A DNA stretch of 64,000 nucleotides, taken from assembly GCA_016183985.1 (NCBI GenBank), contig JACPDN010000005.1, positions 186,001-250,000 on the forward strand, given 5' to 3'. A program made the position numbers and the translations under genes. Origin of the DNA: Pseudomonadota bacterium (GTDB lineage Bacteria > Pseudomonadota > Alphaproteobacteria > Dongiales > Dongiaceae). Below, piece after piece: positions 21,274 through 31,392 of the stretch (within the stretch, counting starts at the first letter, position 1; each line of letters opens with the position of its first letter). The notes below the pieces were generated by a model that had not been told where the DNA came from, made no database searches, and saw nothing but the letters and a program-made list of their open reading frames with translations.

Positions 21274-21385
21274 AATAGATAATCTGCATTCATCTATAGC
21301 CTGAGAAATTCGCGTTTGTCGATCCGCCTTTGGCGCCAATATGAAGGGGCGACATCTCAAATAGATGAGATGCATTTATGTATAG
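21274..21385. promoter_or_regulatory. Duplicated LysR-type operator
   Basis: AATAGATAATCTGCATTCATCTATAG (21274-21299) and AATAGATGAGATGCATTTATGTATAG (21360-21385), 21/26 identical, partly dyad-symmetric. Confidence 0.6.
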
Positions 21386-21394
21386 GAGCAGTGC

Positions 21395-21712
21395 ATGCCT
21401 TGGATCTATTTGGCCGCCGCGGCGATTTTTGAGGTGACCTTTGCGCTCAGCATGAAATATGCGGACGGCTTCACAAGGCTGGGGCCGACCGTCGTCACAA
21501 TCGTGTCGGTCATTTGTGGCATAGGTTTCCTGACACTGGCGCTAAAGACGATCCCCGTCAGCGTGGCCTATCCCATCTGGACCGCCATTGGGACACTCGG
21601 CACAGTCCTGTTTGGCTTTGCCTTGCTTGGTGAAGCTTTGACTGTGGCCAAGGTTCTGTGTGCATTGGCCATTGTAGGGGGCGTCGCCGGCTTGAAGATG
21701 ACGGCTGCTTAG
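21395..21712 (+). CDS. Small multidrug resistance (SMR) family transporter
   Basis: 105 aa, four TM; IFEVTFALSMKYADGF with conserved Glu, VAYPIWTAIGTLGTVLFGFALLGE. Confidence 0.92.
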   Translation: MPWIYLAAAAIFEVTFALSMKYADGFTRLGPTVVTIVSVICGIGFLTLALKTIPVSVAYPIWTAIGTLGTVLFGFALLGEALTVAKVLCALAIVGGVAGLKMTAA

Positions 21713-21873
21713 CTAGCGAGCGAATGGAATCAGTTTGGCAATTGGGGCCTGCGGCTTTTCCCCTCGCTCCTCGAAGCGGGGATCGACAAGCTCGATGACG
21801 TGCAGACGCATCACCGAATTTTACAAGGTCGGCTTTGCGTCGACGCGACCTCATCGCGGTTGATTACCCTGGG

Positions 21874-22422
21874 CTAGACCGGCCCCTTCAGGATGGTATC
21901 GACAGATATTTCCACATGCATGTCGGCAAACACGTCCCAAAACGGGTCGGGATCGGTCGAGGAATAGATGGCACCGAATACGCCCGTTGCCGCCAGTCCA
22001 TCTTCGGAAATCGGCATGTTGAGCCGGGCGTAGCACATGAAGTCCTTGGTATAGGAGGTCATGTGATCATGGGTATAGGCGACGATACGCTGACTCACGA
22101 TGCGCTGTGTTTCAGCGCTTGTTCGATCAAATTCACTGCGGCGCTCCGGACGGACGTGCTCGGCCCGAATGTCGGCGCGCGTTCGCCGGCTGGGGTCAAA
22201 TCCGAAGGCTTCGACGATACGCGTGCCGGCCAATCGATAGCGCAAATCGTCGGGCATAGCCCCGGCATCCAGAAGATAGAGATGCGGCAGAAAGGGACGC
22301 ATGGCGATGGGATCTAGGTCGCGCCGTAGTGGCAATGCCCCATCCCGCGACAGGCTCCGCCAGTAGCGAAACAGGCCGCGCAGCGTGGGGTGCATAATAA
22401 TGGCTTCGTCGAATGCTCTCAC
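21874..22422 (-). CDS. PAS-like (PAS_5/DUF1457-type) domain protein
   Basis: GALPLRRDLDPIAMRPFLPHLYLLDA...DLRYRLAGTRIVEAFGFDPSRR layout typical of this family. Confidence 0.65.
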   Translation of the reverse strand: MRAFDEAIIMHPTLRGLFRYWRSLSRDGALPLRRDLDPIAMRPFLPHLYLLDAGAMPDDLRYRLAGTRIVEAFGFDPSRRTRADIRAEHVRPERRSEFDRTSAETQRIVSQRIVAYTHDHMTSYTKDFMCYARLNMPISEDGLAATGVFGAIYSSTDPDPFWDVFADMHVEISVDTILKGPV

Positions 22423-22489
22423 ATGCTGTCCTGTCCAGACCCCTGCCCAAAGCTAGCACAGCACTGCACCAACAAAAGCCCGAAATGTG

Positions 22490-23407
22490 TCAGGCAGCCA
22501 CCGGGGCCTGTTCCCTCGCCACTCGTTGACGGCTCCAATAACGATCCGCGGCCCATTTGAGAGGAACGAACGCTGCTGTCGCCAAAAGCACCCACCACGC
22601 CGGGCGCACATGCCTGAAATCGAAGGTCGCGGCCAGTATGCGCTCGCCGCCAATGCCGGTTGCCAATTGATACCACAGCGCTTCACCCGCCAAGGTGAGC
22701 AACGCGCTTCCAACCGCCAACGCCCCCAATTGCAATAGTGATAGTCCCTGATCACCATTCCAGCGATAGGCCACGCGGTACAGCATCAGCCAAATGAAAA
22801 GCCCACTCATCAAGACTGGCTCGCTGACGTTGATCTTCGATTGCATGAAGAAATGCGCCAGTCCCAGCACGGTAAGTGGATAGACCAGATAGTGGAGACG
22901 CTGCCACTTTCTGCCACCGAGCCGCCGCATCGCGCGGTCGGTCGATGTGATGGCGAGGATCAACAGGCCGACAAATGCAACGAAGCCGATGGTAAGATAG
23001 ATGCGCAGCACAACCTCGCTGGCGACAAAGCTCAGGCGGAAGTTCTGCTGTACGATGTAGAGGGTGAGATGAATGGCGACATAGAAAAAAGCGCTCACGC
23101 CCAGCATCCGGCGCAGTGTAATCGCCTTGGGCCAGGCCCCGATCCGGCGCAGTGGCGTAATGGCAAGCGTGATCAATAGGAACCGCACCGACCACTGGCC
23201 GATCAGAAGAAGGGCTGCGGTTACCGGCATGGCGCTGGTTGCCAATGCACCCGGAGCCGGGGGGGTACCGTTCGCCCAAATGAAGGCAGCCCATAGGCCC
23301 GGCAGCAAGATACCGATGAAAATACTAAGCTTCAGCCATGAAACTTGGCCGGACCGATCGAGCCAGGGATACAAGACGGGCACTCCTTTCGCCTGATAGT
23401 GATCCAT
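22490..23407 (-). CDS. msrQ: MsrQ-like haem-binding membrane protein (ferric-reductase-like)
   Basis: Multi-TM; LRRMLGVSAFFYVAIHLTLYI, KWQRLHYLVYPLTVLGLAHFFMQSK. Confidence 0.8.
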   Translation of the reverse strand: MDHYQAKGVPVLYPWLDRSGQVSWLKLSIFIGILLPGLWAAFIWANGTPPAPGALATSAMPVTAALLLIGQWSVRFLLITLAITPLRRIGAWPKAITLRRMLGVSAFFYVAIHLTLYIVQQNFRLSFVASEVVLRIYLTIGFVAFVGLLILAITSTDRAMRRLGGRKWQRLHYLVYPLTVLGLAHFFMQSKINVSEPVLMSGLFIWLMLYRVAYRWNGDQGLSLLQLGALAVGSALLTLAGEALWYQLATGIGGERILAATFDFRHVRPAWWVLLATAAFVPLKWAADRYWSRQRVAREQAPVAA

Positions 23408-23525
23408 TCGGTTGCTGCTGTCGCGGTGTTACAGCAGGGCAATTTTTGGCGCTATAACAGTGGGTTGACAAAGATCACTTGGGCGGCGCACAAGTTTTCC
23501 GCCGCCTTCTTCTACGAGCGTTCGC

Positions 23526-24674
23526 ATGAATCCGATCTTTGCCCAGACCTCTACCAGCATTTTCGAGACGATGTCGCGCCTCGCCCGGCAACATGACGCG
23601 GTCAATCTGGGCCAGGGCTTTCCCGACGATCCAGGGCCCATCGACGTGCGCGAGCATGCCGCCAACGCCGTGGTCGATGGCTGGAACCAGTACCCGCCGA
23701 TGATGGGCATTCCCGAACTCCGTCAGGCCATAGCCCGCCATTACAAACGCTTTCATGGGCTCGATCTGGACTGGGAAGGCGAAGTGATGGTGACTTCGGG
23801 AGCGACCGAGGCGCTGGCGGGATCGCTGCTAGCCCTTATCGAACCAGGCGACGAGGTTGTGCTCTTCCAACCGATGTATGATGCCTATCTGCCATTGGTG
23901 AAGCGGGCCGGTGGCGTGCCGCGTTTCGTCTCGCTACGGCCGCCGCATTGGGGTCTCGACGAAGCTCAGCTCAAAGCTGTCTTCAATAGCCGCACGCGGG
24001 TTGTCCTGCTCAACCATCCGCTTAATCCGACCGGCTCAGTCTTTTCGCGGGCCGATCTCGATCTGCTCGCCAAATATATCGTCGAACACGACTGCATCCT
24101 GATCTGCGACGAAGTCTGGGAGCATGTGCTCTTCTACAACGTTGCCTACAATCCCACATTGACCCTGCCTGAGCTTCGCCGCAGGACGCTCAAGATTGGG
24201 TCGGCAGGAAAGATCTTCTCCCTCACCGGCTGGAAGGTCGGCTTCGTCTGCGCCGCTCCGGATATCCTCAAAGTGGTTGCAAAGGCGCATCAGTACATCA
24301 CCTTCACGACCCCGCCCAATCTGCAGGCCGCTGTCGCCTATGGCCTCGATAAGGCGGACAACTATTTCACCGGCATGCGGCGGGATTTCCAGGCGGCACA
24401 GGATCGCTTCGCCGTGGGTCTCGCTAAGCTGGGTTTCGAAGTCATCCCCTCCCAGGCCACCTACTTCCTCAACATCGACCTCTCTAAGGGGCGGTTCGCC
24501 GGCATGGATGACGTAACCTTCGCCATGCGGCTGGTCGAAGAGGCACGTGTCGCCTCGATCCCGGTCAGTGCGTTCTATGCCGAGAATCCGGTGACCAGCG
24601 TCGTGCGCTTTTGCTTTGCCAAGCGCGTCGAGACGCTTGATGAGGCGCTGCGCCGAATCAGCGGGTTCTGCTAG
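23526..24674 (+). CDS. Class I/II PLP-dependent aminotransferase
   Basis: NLGQGFPDDPGP, MVTSGATEALAGS, NHPLNPTGSVFSRADL, KIFSLTGWKVGF. Confidence 0.93.
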   Translation: MNPIFAQTSTSIFETMSRLARQHDAVNLGQGFPDDPGPIDVREHAANAVVDGWNQYPPMMGIPELRQAIARHYKRFHGLDLDWEGEVMVTSGATEALAGSLLALIEPGDEVVLFQPMYDAYLPLVKRAGGVPRFVSLRPPHWGLDEAQLKAVFNSRTRVVLLNHPLNPTGSVFSRADLDLLAKYIVEHDCILICDEVWEHVLFYNVAYNPTLTLPELRRRTLKIGSAGKIFSLTGWKVGFVCAAPDILKVVAKAHQYITFTTPPNLQAAVAYGLDKADNYFTGMRRDFQAAQDRFAVGLAKLGFEVIPSQATYFLNIDLSKGRFAGMDDVTFAMRLVEEARVASIPVSAFYAENPVTSVVRFCFAKRVETLDEALRRISGFC

Positions 24675-24685
24675 GGTCGCGTCCC

Positions 24686-24988
24686 ATGTATGAGATCGAC
24701 CCCAGCCGCATCGACTTGGCGCAGGAATTCAAGCGCAAGCCCTTCGGGCGCCACAGTGCTGAATTGCAGCGCGTTCTCAATCGCATGCGGTCAGAGCCTT
24801 TCGAGGGCCATTACGTCCTGCTGCGCGACGGACGCTTCGGCCCCTGGAGGCTTGCCCAGTTGGGTCGCCGGCCGCAGGATTCGATGGCGCTCACCGGCCA
24901 CGTGTTCCAAGACCGCGTCGATGCCGAATGGCAGGTTTTCAAGCTCCGCTGGCAGCGGCTGACCGGCCAAGATCTTCCTTTGGATTGA
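24686..24988 (+). CDS. Small protein, candidate N,N-dimethylformamidase-like small subunit
   Basis: 100 aa, 6 bp upstream of the large-subunit-like ORF; KPFGRHSAELQRVLNRMRSEPFEGHYVLL. Confidence 0.5.
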   Translation: MYEIDPSRIDLAQEFKRKPFGRHSAELQRVLNRMRSEPFEGHYVLLRDGRFGPWRLAQLGRRPQDSMALTGHVFQDRVDAEWQVFKLRWQRLTGQDLPLD

Positions 24989-24994
24989 AAAATC

Positions 24995-27214
24995 ATGCTC
25001 AAGATCGTCGGCTATACGGATCGCCCTTCGGCACGCCCCGGCGAACGTCTGGACTTCAAGATTTCCTGTGAGGAAGGCGCCCGCGCTTTCGATGCGCGCA
25101 TTGTGCGGCTCATCTGCGGTGATGACGGCCCGACCAGCCCCGGCTACAAAGTTCTCCCGATTGAAGCCAAGGTGAATGGCAGCTATTCGGGCCGCAAACA
25201 ATCGATCGATGTCGGCTCCTATATGTTGGGAAAGCAGCCGGCTGCCCTCCGCGCTTCGGCAGGTTTCACACTGGCTGCCATCGTGCAAGCGCACTGGGTC
25301 GACAAGGAAACTCCGCAGACGATTATCGCCTGTCACGATCTGGCGCATGCCGGCTCTATGCGCGGTGTCTCTCTCAGCCTCGATCGCAGCGGTGCCGGCG
25401 CAGCGACGGTCGGCGACGGTCGTGGGCAAATCACTTTAGGGACCGGCCGGCCGTTGATGCCCAAGCGCTGGTATTTGATCGCTGCCAGCTACGATGCCAC
25501 CGACCGCCGTTTGATCGTGACGCAACGTCCGCTTGAAAGGCAGTTTGGTGAGCCGGAACATAGCGACGGTTCCGCCGTGATACCCTTCGCTCTGCCCGAC
25601 ATGACCGATGCGACGCTCACTGTCGGTGCAACCTTGATGCCGGGCATAACAGACCGTCGGCAATCGCAGCTGCATTTTGACGGCAAGATCGAGGCGCCGG
25701 CGCTTTATGCCGGCTATCTCGATCCGCTGCGGATCAGCCACCCCAGTTGGGCTGCACAGCCCTGCATCGCCCGATGGGACTTCAGCCGCGACATGGCAGC
25801 CAGGACCGTCCGGGATCAAAGCGGTAATGGCTTCGATGGCGAGCTGGTCAACCTGCCGACGCGTGCCGTCACGGGATCGAATTGGCATGGCGAGACCACG
25901 AATTGGCGCGAGCGCCCGGATCTCTATGGAGCTATCCATTTCCATTGCGACGATCTCTACGACATGGGCTGGGCCACGGACTTCACATGGGAGTTGCCGG
26001 GCGACGTCGCGAGCGGAATTTACGCCTGCGAGTTGACCACGCCTGATGGTGGCGAGGACGTCGTGCCCTTTTTCATCCTGCCGCCGAAGGGTAAAGTCAC
26101 GGCCTCGGTCGCCTTGCTCGCCTCGACTTATACCTACCTCGCTTATGCCAATTCGCATCATGGCTATGAGGATTCGCTTTCGGAAGTCTGCTATGGCGCG
26201 CTGCTGGAATTGGGGCCGGCCGAGCAGTTCCTGAAAGAGCGGCGCGATTTCGGCGTTTCGCTCTATGACCGGCATCGCGACGGTTCCGGCTCCAGCTATT
26301 CTTCCTGGCTGCGGCCGATCCTCAATACCCGGCCGAAACGCGCGATCTGGAATTTCAACGCCGACCTCCATATCACCGATTGGCTACAGGCCATCGGCCA
26401 GCCCTACGACGTCATCACCGACGACCGGATCCACGCTGAGGGCGTTGACCTACTCAAAGGCTATCGCTGCGTCATCGCCGGTACGCATCCCGAATATCAC
26501 ACGACCCAGATGCTGGACGCTTTCGAGCGCTACCAGAAGGACGGCGGTCGCCTGATGTATCTCGGCGGCAACGGCTTCTATTGGCGCATTGCCACTAACC
26601 CGGAATGGCCCGCCGCGATCGAGGTCCGTCGCGGTGAGACCGGCACCCGCTGTTACGAATTGCCGCCGGGCGAGCGCTATCATGCCTTCACCGGTGAGTT
26701 CGGCGGATTGTGGCGCAGCCAAGGACGTGCCCCGCAGAAAATGTTCGGTGTCGGCTTTGTCACCGAAGGCTTTGATGCCAGTTCCTATTACACGCGCCTG
26801 GCCGACAGTTTCGATCCCCGCGCTGCGTTCATTTTCGACGGCGTCGGGCCGGAAGAGCGGATCGGCGATTTCGGCATCCTAGGGGGCGCTGCCGGACTTG
26901 AGCTCGATGCATCGGATCCGGAACTTGGCACGCCAGCTCACGCCCTGATCCTTGCCAAATCGGTTGAACATTCGAACACTTTTCTCCTAACGCCAGAGGA
27001 ATTGCTGGCGGGCTTTCCCGGGCTGGATGCGATTGAAAGCGACCGTTGCCGCGCGGAACTGGTCTTCTTCGAAACGGCAAGCGGCGGCGCCGTTTTCTCG
27101 ACCGGGTCGATCGGTTGGGCCAGCTCCCTCAGCCACAATAAATATGACAACAATGTTTCCAGGATTACACTGAACGTCCTTCGCCGGTTCCTGGACCCCA
27201 AGGCATTCGCTTAG
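24995..27214 (+). CDS. N,N-dimethylformamidase large (beta) subunit-like protein
   Basis: 739 aa with LamG-like insert; ASTYTYLAYANSHHGYED, YDRHRDGSGSSYSSW, AGTHPEYHTTQMLDAFERYQKDGGRLMYLGGNGFYWR. Confidence 0.8.
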   Translation: MLKIVGYTDRPSARPGERLDFKISCEEGARAFDARIVRLICGDDGPTSPGYKVLPIEAKVNGSYSGRKQSIDVGSYMLGKQPAALRASAGFTLAAIVQAHWVDKETPQTIIACHDLAHAGSMRGVSLSLDRSGAGAATVGDGRGQITLGTGRPLMPKRWYLIAASYDATDRRLIVTQRPLERQFGEPEHSDGSAVIPFALPDMTDATLTVGATLMPGITDRRQSQLHFDGKIEAPALYAGYLDPLRISHPSWAAQPCIARWDFSRDMAARTVRDQSGNGFDGELVNLPTRAVTGSNWHGETTNWRERPDLYGAIHFHCDDLYDMGWATDFTWELPGDVASGIYACELTTPDGGEDVVPFFILPPKGKVTASVALLASTYTYLAYANSHHGYEDSLSEVCYGALLELGPAEQFLKERRDFGVSLYDRHRDGSGSSYSSWLRPILNTRPKRAIWNFNADLHITDWLQAIGQPYDVITDDRIHAEGVDLLKGYRCVIAGTHPEYHTTQMLDAFERYQKDGGRLMYLGGNGFYWRIATNPEWPAAIEVRRGETGTRCYELPPGERYHAFTGEFGGLWRSQGRAPQKMFGVGFVTEGFDASSYYTRLADSFDPRAAFIFDGVGPEERIGDFGILGGAAGLELDASDPELGTPAHALILAKSVEHSNTFLLTPEELLAGFPGLDAIESDRCRAELVFFETASGGAVFSTGSIGWASSLSHNKYDNNVSRITLNVLRRFLDPKAFA

Positions 27215-27260
27215 CATAACTTCCCTTGCCAGATCGGCGGGCCGCACCCACAATAACCTG

Positions 27261-27908
27261 ATGCTGCTGGAGATTTTCGCCGATACCGTTTGCCCCTGGT
27301 GCTACATTGGAAAGCGCCGGCTGATGCGTGCACTTGCCAATCGGCCGCAGCCGGATCTTGTTATCCGCTGGCGCGCCTTCCAGCTGAATCCCGGAATGCC
27401 CATGGCCGGCATCGATCGCGCCCAATATATGACCGCGAAATTCGGCTCCCTTGAGCGAGCGCAGCGGGTTTTTGACAGTGTCGCTCGCGTCGGCCGCAAT
27501 GAGGGCATCGATTTTCAGTTCGACCGGATCAAGCGCACGCCGAACACCCTGCGCTCGCATCGTCTGCTGCAGGTGGCCGCGCGCCTCGGGCGGGAAGCTG
27601 CCCTCCTCGACCGTCTCTATACTGCATATTTCCTCGAAGGCATCGATATCGGTGATCCAGACCGTCTGGTGAGCCTTGCTGAAGAAATGGGCCTGCCGGC
27701 CGATACGGCCCATGCTGCAGTCGAAGGCATCCCGGAAATCGACCTGGCGCTGGCCGAGGATTTCCAGTCGCGACGGCTCGGTATCACCGGCGTCCCCTAT
27801 CTCATCTTCAACGGCCGCTTCGGCCTCTCGGGCGCGCAGGAGCCGGAAGTGCTCTATTCCATGTTCGACCTCGCCCGCGAAGACGACAAGGAAAAGTTGG
27901 CCTCCTGA
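27261..27908 (+). CDS. DsbA-family (FrnE-like) oxidoreductase
   Basis: EIFADTVCPWCYIGKRRLMRAL; C-terminal LGITGVPYLIFNGRFGLSGAQEPEVL. Confidence 0.92.
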   Translation: MLLEIFADTVCPWCYIGKRRLMRALANRPQPDLVIRWRAFQLNPGMPMAGIDRAQYMTAKFGSLERAQRVFDSVARVGRNEGIDFQFDRIKRTPNTLRSHRLLQVAARLGREAALLDRLYTAYFLEGIDIGDPDRLVSLAEEMGLPADTAHAAVEGIPEIDLALAEDFQSRRLGITGVPYLIFNGRFGLSGAQEPEVLYSMFDLAREDDKEKLAS

Positions 27909-27912
27909 GCTT

Positions 27913-30900
27913 CTACGCCGCCATGTCGGCGAGCCGGTCCATCAGCTTGCGCACACCTTGGACACGGGTATCGGCGTCGAGCCAGTCCTGGCGATAGACC
28001 AGCTTTTGATCCGGACGGACCGACATGATGTCTGAGCGCTTCGAGATGAAATCGATGAGCCGATCGGGCTTGGCGAAGCGGTTGTTGCGGAACGACAGCA
28101 CGGCACCTTTCGGGCCGGCTTCGATGCGCTCGATCCCCGCAGCCCGGCAGAGCCGCTTGACTGCAACAATGCGCAAGAGGTTTTCGACCTCGTTCGGCAA
28201 GGCGCCGAAACGATCAATCATCTCCGCGGCGAAGGCTTCCGCTTCCTGGTCGTTCTCCAAGCCGGCGATGCGGCGATAGAGGCCAAGGCGGATGGAGAGA
28301 TCGGTGACGTAGGCCTCCGGGATAAGAACCGACGTGCCGAGATTGATCTGCGGTGCCCATTCCTGCTTCTGCTGTGCCCGAAGATCGCCACGCGCCTCCG
28401 CGACGGCTTCCTCAAGCAGTTGCTGATAGAGCTCGACGCCGACCTCACGCACCTGTCCCGATTGCTCTTCGCCCAGCAGATTTCCAGCACCGCGAATATC
28501 GAGATCGTGGCTCGCCAGCGTGAAGCCGGCGCCCAGCTGATCAAGCGTCTGCATGACCTCGAGCCGCTTCTGCGCCGCCTCGGTGAGGTTCTTATTGGGG
28601 ACGGTCGTGAGATAGCAATAACCGCGCAGCTTGGAGCGGCCGATACGACCGCGCAACTGATAGAGCTGAGCGAGGCCCAGAATATCGGCGCGGTGAATGA
28701 TCATCGTATTCGCGGTCGGAATATCGAGGCCGGATTCAATGATATTGGTTGCCAGCAGCATGTCGTAGGAACGGTCATAAAAGGCCGTCATCGCCTTTTC
28801 GAGCGCCGTCGCCGACATTTGGCCGTGCGCCGTGACGATCTTCACCTCCGGCACGAGCTTGCGAATACGCTCGGCGACCGTTTCCAGATCCTCGATCCGC
28901 GGACAGACATAAAAAATCTGCCCACCACGGAATTGCTCGCGCAGGATCGCTTCGCGGGTGATGACCGGATCGAAAGGCAGCACGAAAGTGCGCACCGCCA
29001 ACCGGTCGACCGGCGGCGTGGTGATGAGACTCATCTCGCGGATGCCGGTCAGTGCCAGCTGCAAGGTGCGCGGGATCGGCGTCGCCGTCAGGGTCAGCAC
29101 ATGGATATCGCCGCGCAGCTCCTTCAGCCGTTCCTTCTGGCCGACGCCAAAATGCTGCTCCTCGTCGACGATAAGAAGACCGAGATCCGCAAACTCGATC
29201 GATTTCGCCAGCAGCGCATGAGTGCCGATGACAATATCAATCTTGCCTTCCTTGATCGCTTCCTTGGTTTCCTTGGTTTCTTTGCTGCCCACCAGACGTG
29301 AGAGCTGGCGCACCTGGATCGGAAAGCCACGGAAGCGTTCACTGAAGGTCTTAAAGTGCTGGCGGCAGAGCAAGGTTGTCGGCGTCACCACGGCGACCTG
29401 CTTGCCGCTCATGGCCGCGACGAAAGCTGCGCGCAGCGCCACTTCGGTCTTACCAAAGCCCACATCGCCGCAAACCAATCGATCCATGGGCTTGCCGGCA
29501 GCAAGATCGGTCAGAACATCGTCAATGGCCCGCTGCTGATCTTCGGTCTCGGCAAAGGCGAAACGGGCACAGAATTCATCGAAGAGACCTGAAGGTGCCT
29601 GCAAGGGATCGCTTTCCCGAATGGCACGCTGTGCTGCCACCTTCAACAGATGGTTGGCGATATCCTTGATGCGCTGCTTGACGCGTGCTTTCCGCGCCTG
29701 CCAGGCGGCGCCGCCAAGCTTGTCGAGCTCAACGATCGCCTCCTCCCCGCCATAGCGGGTGAGGACGTCGATGTTTTCGACCGGCACATAAAGCTTGTCA
29801 TTTCCGGCATAAATCAGCCGCAAGCAGTCATGCGGCGCGCCGCCGACATCAAGCGTCTCCAACCCTTCGTAGCGGCCGACGCCATGATCGACATGGACGA
29901 TGAAATCGCCTGCAGCGAAATTCGCGAGTTCCGCCAGGAAAGTCTCGGTCTTGCGCTTGCGCGCGACTGTGCGCGTGAGGCGGTCGCCGAGAATATCCTG
30001 CTCGGTCACGACCAACAGGTCATCGGCCTTGTATCCCTGCTCAAGGCCCAGAACCGCCCTGCCCAGGGTGTCCCGCGGCCAGGCCATGAATTCAGCCAAG
30101 CTGCCGACAGAAACCTGCTTTACCAGCCCATGTTCGCTCAGCAGGTGCCCGATACGTTCGACTGCACCCTGGCTGACGGCCGTCAACAGCACGCGCCTGC
30201 CAGTCAGCTGTTCGGCTTTGATGGCTTTCGCCGCGGCCTCGTAAACATTGATGTCAGGGTTGATCCGCGCCTCGGCGAAATTGAGACCGGGTGCACCCAT
30301 CGCCCGCAGATTAGTTTCACTGCCGGTGCCGAAATGATGAAAAGCGAAGACCGTGTGACGTCTGGCAAAGTTGCGCCAATCGGAATCGGCCAAATAGAGA
30401 AGTTCGGGCGGCAGTGGTTTATAGGCGGCGGCACCAGACTCCCTGTCCGCCCGCTGCAGATCGCGCCGGGCCGAATAGAAATCGGCAATCGTATCGAGCC
30501 GCGCGCGTTTGGCCTCGTCCGCCTGATGGTCGAGTGTGATCACGCATTGCGGCAGATAGGAATCGAGGCTGACCAACGGCGTGCCGAATAGCGGCAGCCA
30601 GTGCTCCATGCCGGGATAATGACGCCCAGCACTGATCGCCTCGTAAAGCGGATCGTCCGCGCCACTTGAGCCGAAGGTCTGCCGATACCCTGTGCGAAAG
30701 GCTTCGATCGCAGCAGGGGTCAAGGTCACTTCATTGACCGGCTTGATTTCAAACCGATCCAGCTTTTCCTGGCTTCGCTGCGTCAGCGGATCGAACAGCC
30801 GAATGTCTTCGATCTCGTCGCCGAAGAAGTCGATCCGCAACGGTGCCGGCGTTCCCGGGGGATAGAGATCGGCTATCCCGCCACGCAAGGCGAACTCGCC

Positions 30901-31392
30901 CGGCTCGGACACGGTCGCATTGCGCAAATACCCGTTGCCGAGCAGATAGGTCATCAACTCGTCCTGCGACAGGGTCTTGCCCTTCGCAAGATCCAGTCCG
31001 GCATTCCGGAAAGCAGCGGCGCCCGGCACCTTCTGCAGCAATGCGCCGACGGTGGTGACGACGATCGGCAGCGGTTTGCCGGCGGCGGCAGTGGCCGCCA
31101 GGGCGCTCAAAGTCTGGATACGTGTCGCCAGAATGTCCCGATGCGGCGACGAACGGTCGTAGGGGAGACAATCCCAGGCCGGGAAAGAAAGGACTTCCAG
31201 ATCCGGTGCGACGAATTTCAGCGTCTCGACCATGCGCGTCATGCGCAGATCGTCGCGGGCGACATGCAGCACGCCGTTCAGCGTCCGTGCGCGTGCAATC
31301 CCGGCGACCAATTGCGCATCGTGACCGTCGGGGACGCCGGCAACGTCGTGGCGGCCGGCCTCCGGTACATCAAACGGCAGCTTCTCGCGCAT
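27913..31392 (-). CDS. mfd: Transcription-repair coupling factor
   Basis: 1159 aa; GDVGFGKTEVALRAAF, DEEQHFGV, TLTATPIPRTLQLAL, RGRIGRS; UvrB-homology N-terminus. Confidence 0.97.
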   Translation of the reverse strand: MREKLPFDVPEAGRHDVAGVPDGHDAQLVAGIARARTLNGVLHVARDDLRMTRMVETLKFVAPDLEVLSFPAWDCLPYDRSSPHRDILATRIQTLSALAATAAAGKPLPIVVTTVGALLQKVPGAAAFRNAGLDLAKGKTLSQDELMTYLLGNGYLRNATVSEPGEFALRGGIADLYPPGTPAPLRIDFFGDEIEDIRLFDPLTQRSQEKLDRFEIKPVNEVTLTPAAIEAFRTGYRQTFGSSGADDPLYEAISAGRHYPGMEHWLPLFGTPLVSLDSYLPQCVITLDHQADEAKRARLDTIADFYSARRDLQRADRESGAAAYKPLPPELLYLADSDWRNFARRHTVFAFHHFGTGSETNLRAMGAPGLNFAEARINPDINVYEAAAKAIKAEQLTGRRVLLTAVSQGAVERIGHLLSEHGLVKQVSVGSLAEFMAWPRDTLGRAVLGLEQGYKADDLLVVTEQDILGDRLTRTVARKRKTETFLAELANFAAGDFIVHVDHGVGRYEGLETLDVGGAPHDCLRLIYAGNDKLYVPVENIDVLTRYGGEEAIVELDKLGGAAWQARKARVKQRIKDIANHLLKVAAQRAIRESDPLQAPSGLFDEFCARFAFAETEDQQRAIDDVLTDLAAGKPMDRLVCGDVGFGKTEVALRAAFVAAMSGKQVAVVTPTTLLCRQHFKTFSERFRGFPIQVRQLSRLVGSKETKETKEAIKEGKIDIVIGTHALLAKSIEFADLGLLIVDEEQHFGVGQKERLKELRGDIHVLTLTATPIPRTLQLALTGIREMSLITTPPVDRLAVRTFVLPFDPVITREAILREQFRGGQIFYVCPRIEDLETVAERIRKLVPEVKIVTAHGQMSATALEKAMTAFYDRSYDMLLATNIIESGLDIPTANTMIIHRADILGLAQLYQLRGRIGRSKLRGYCYLTTVPNKNLTEAAQKRLEVMQTLDQLGAGFTLASHDLDIRGAGNLLGEEQSGQVREVGVELYQQLLEEAVAEARGDLRAQQKQEWAPQINLGTSVLIPEAYVTDLSIRLGLYRRIAGLENDQEAEAFAAEMIDRFGALPNEVENLLRIVAVKRLCRAAGIERIEAGPKGAVLSFRNNRFAKPDRLIDFISKRSDIMSVRPDQKLVYRQDWLDADTRVQGVRKLMDRLADMAA

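Noticed and set aside
25436-26371. 311-aa minus-strand ORF inside the dimethylformamidase-like gene
   Set aside because: Antisense shadow; no recognisable domain, sense strand has strong family features
28420-29301. 293-aa plus-strand ORF opposite mfd
   Set aside because: Antisense shadow of conserved helicase motifs
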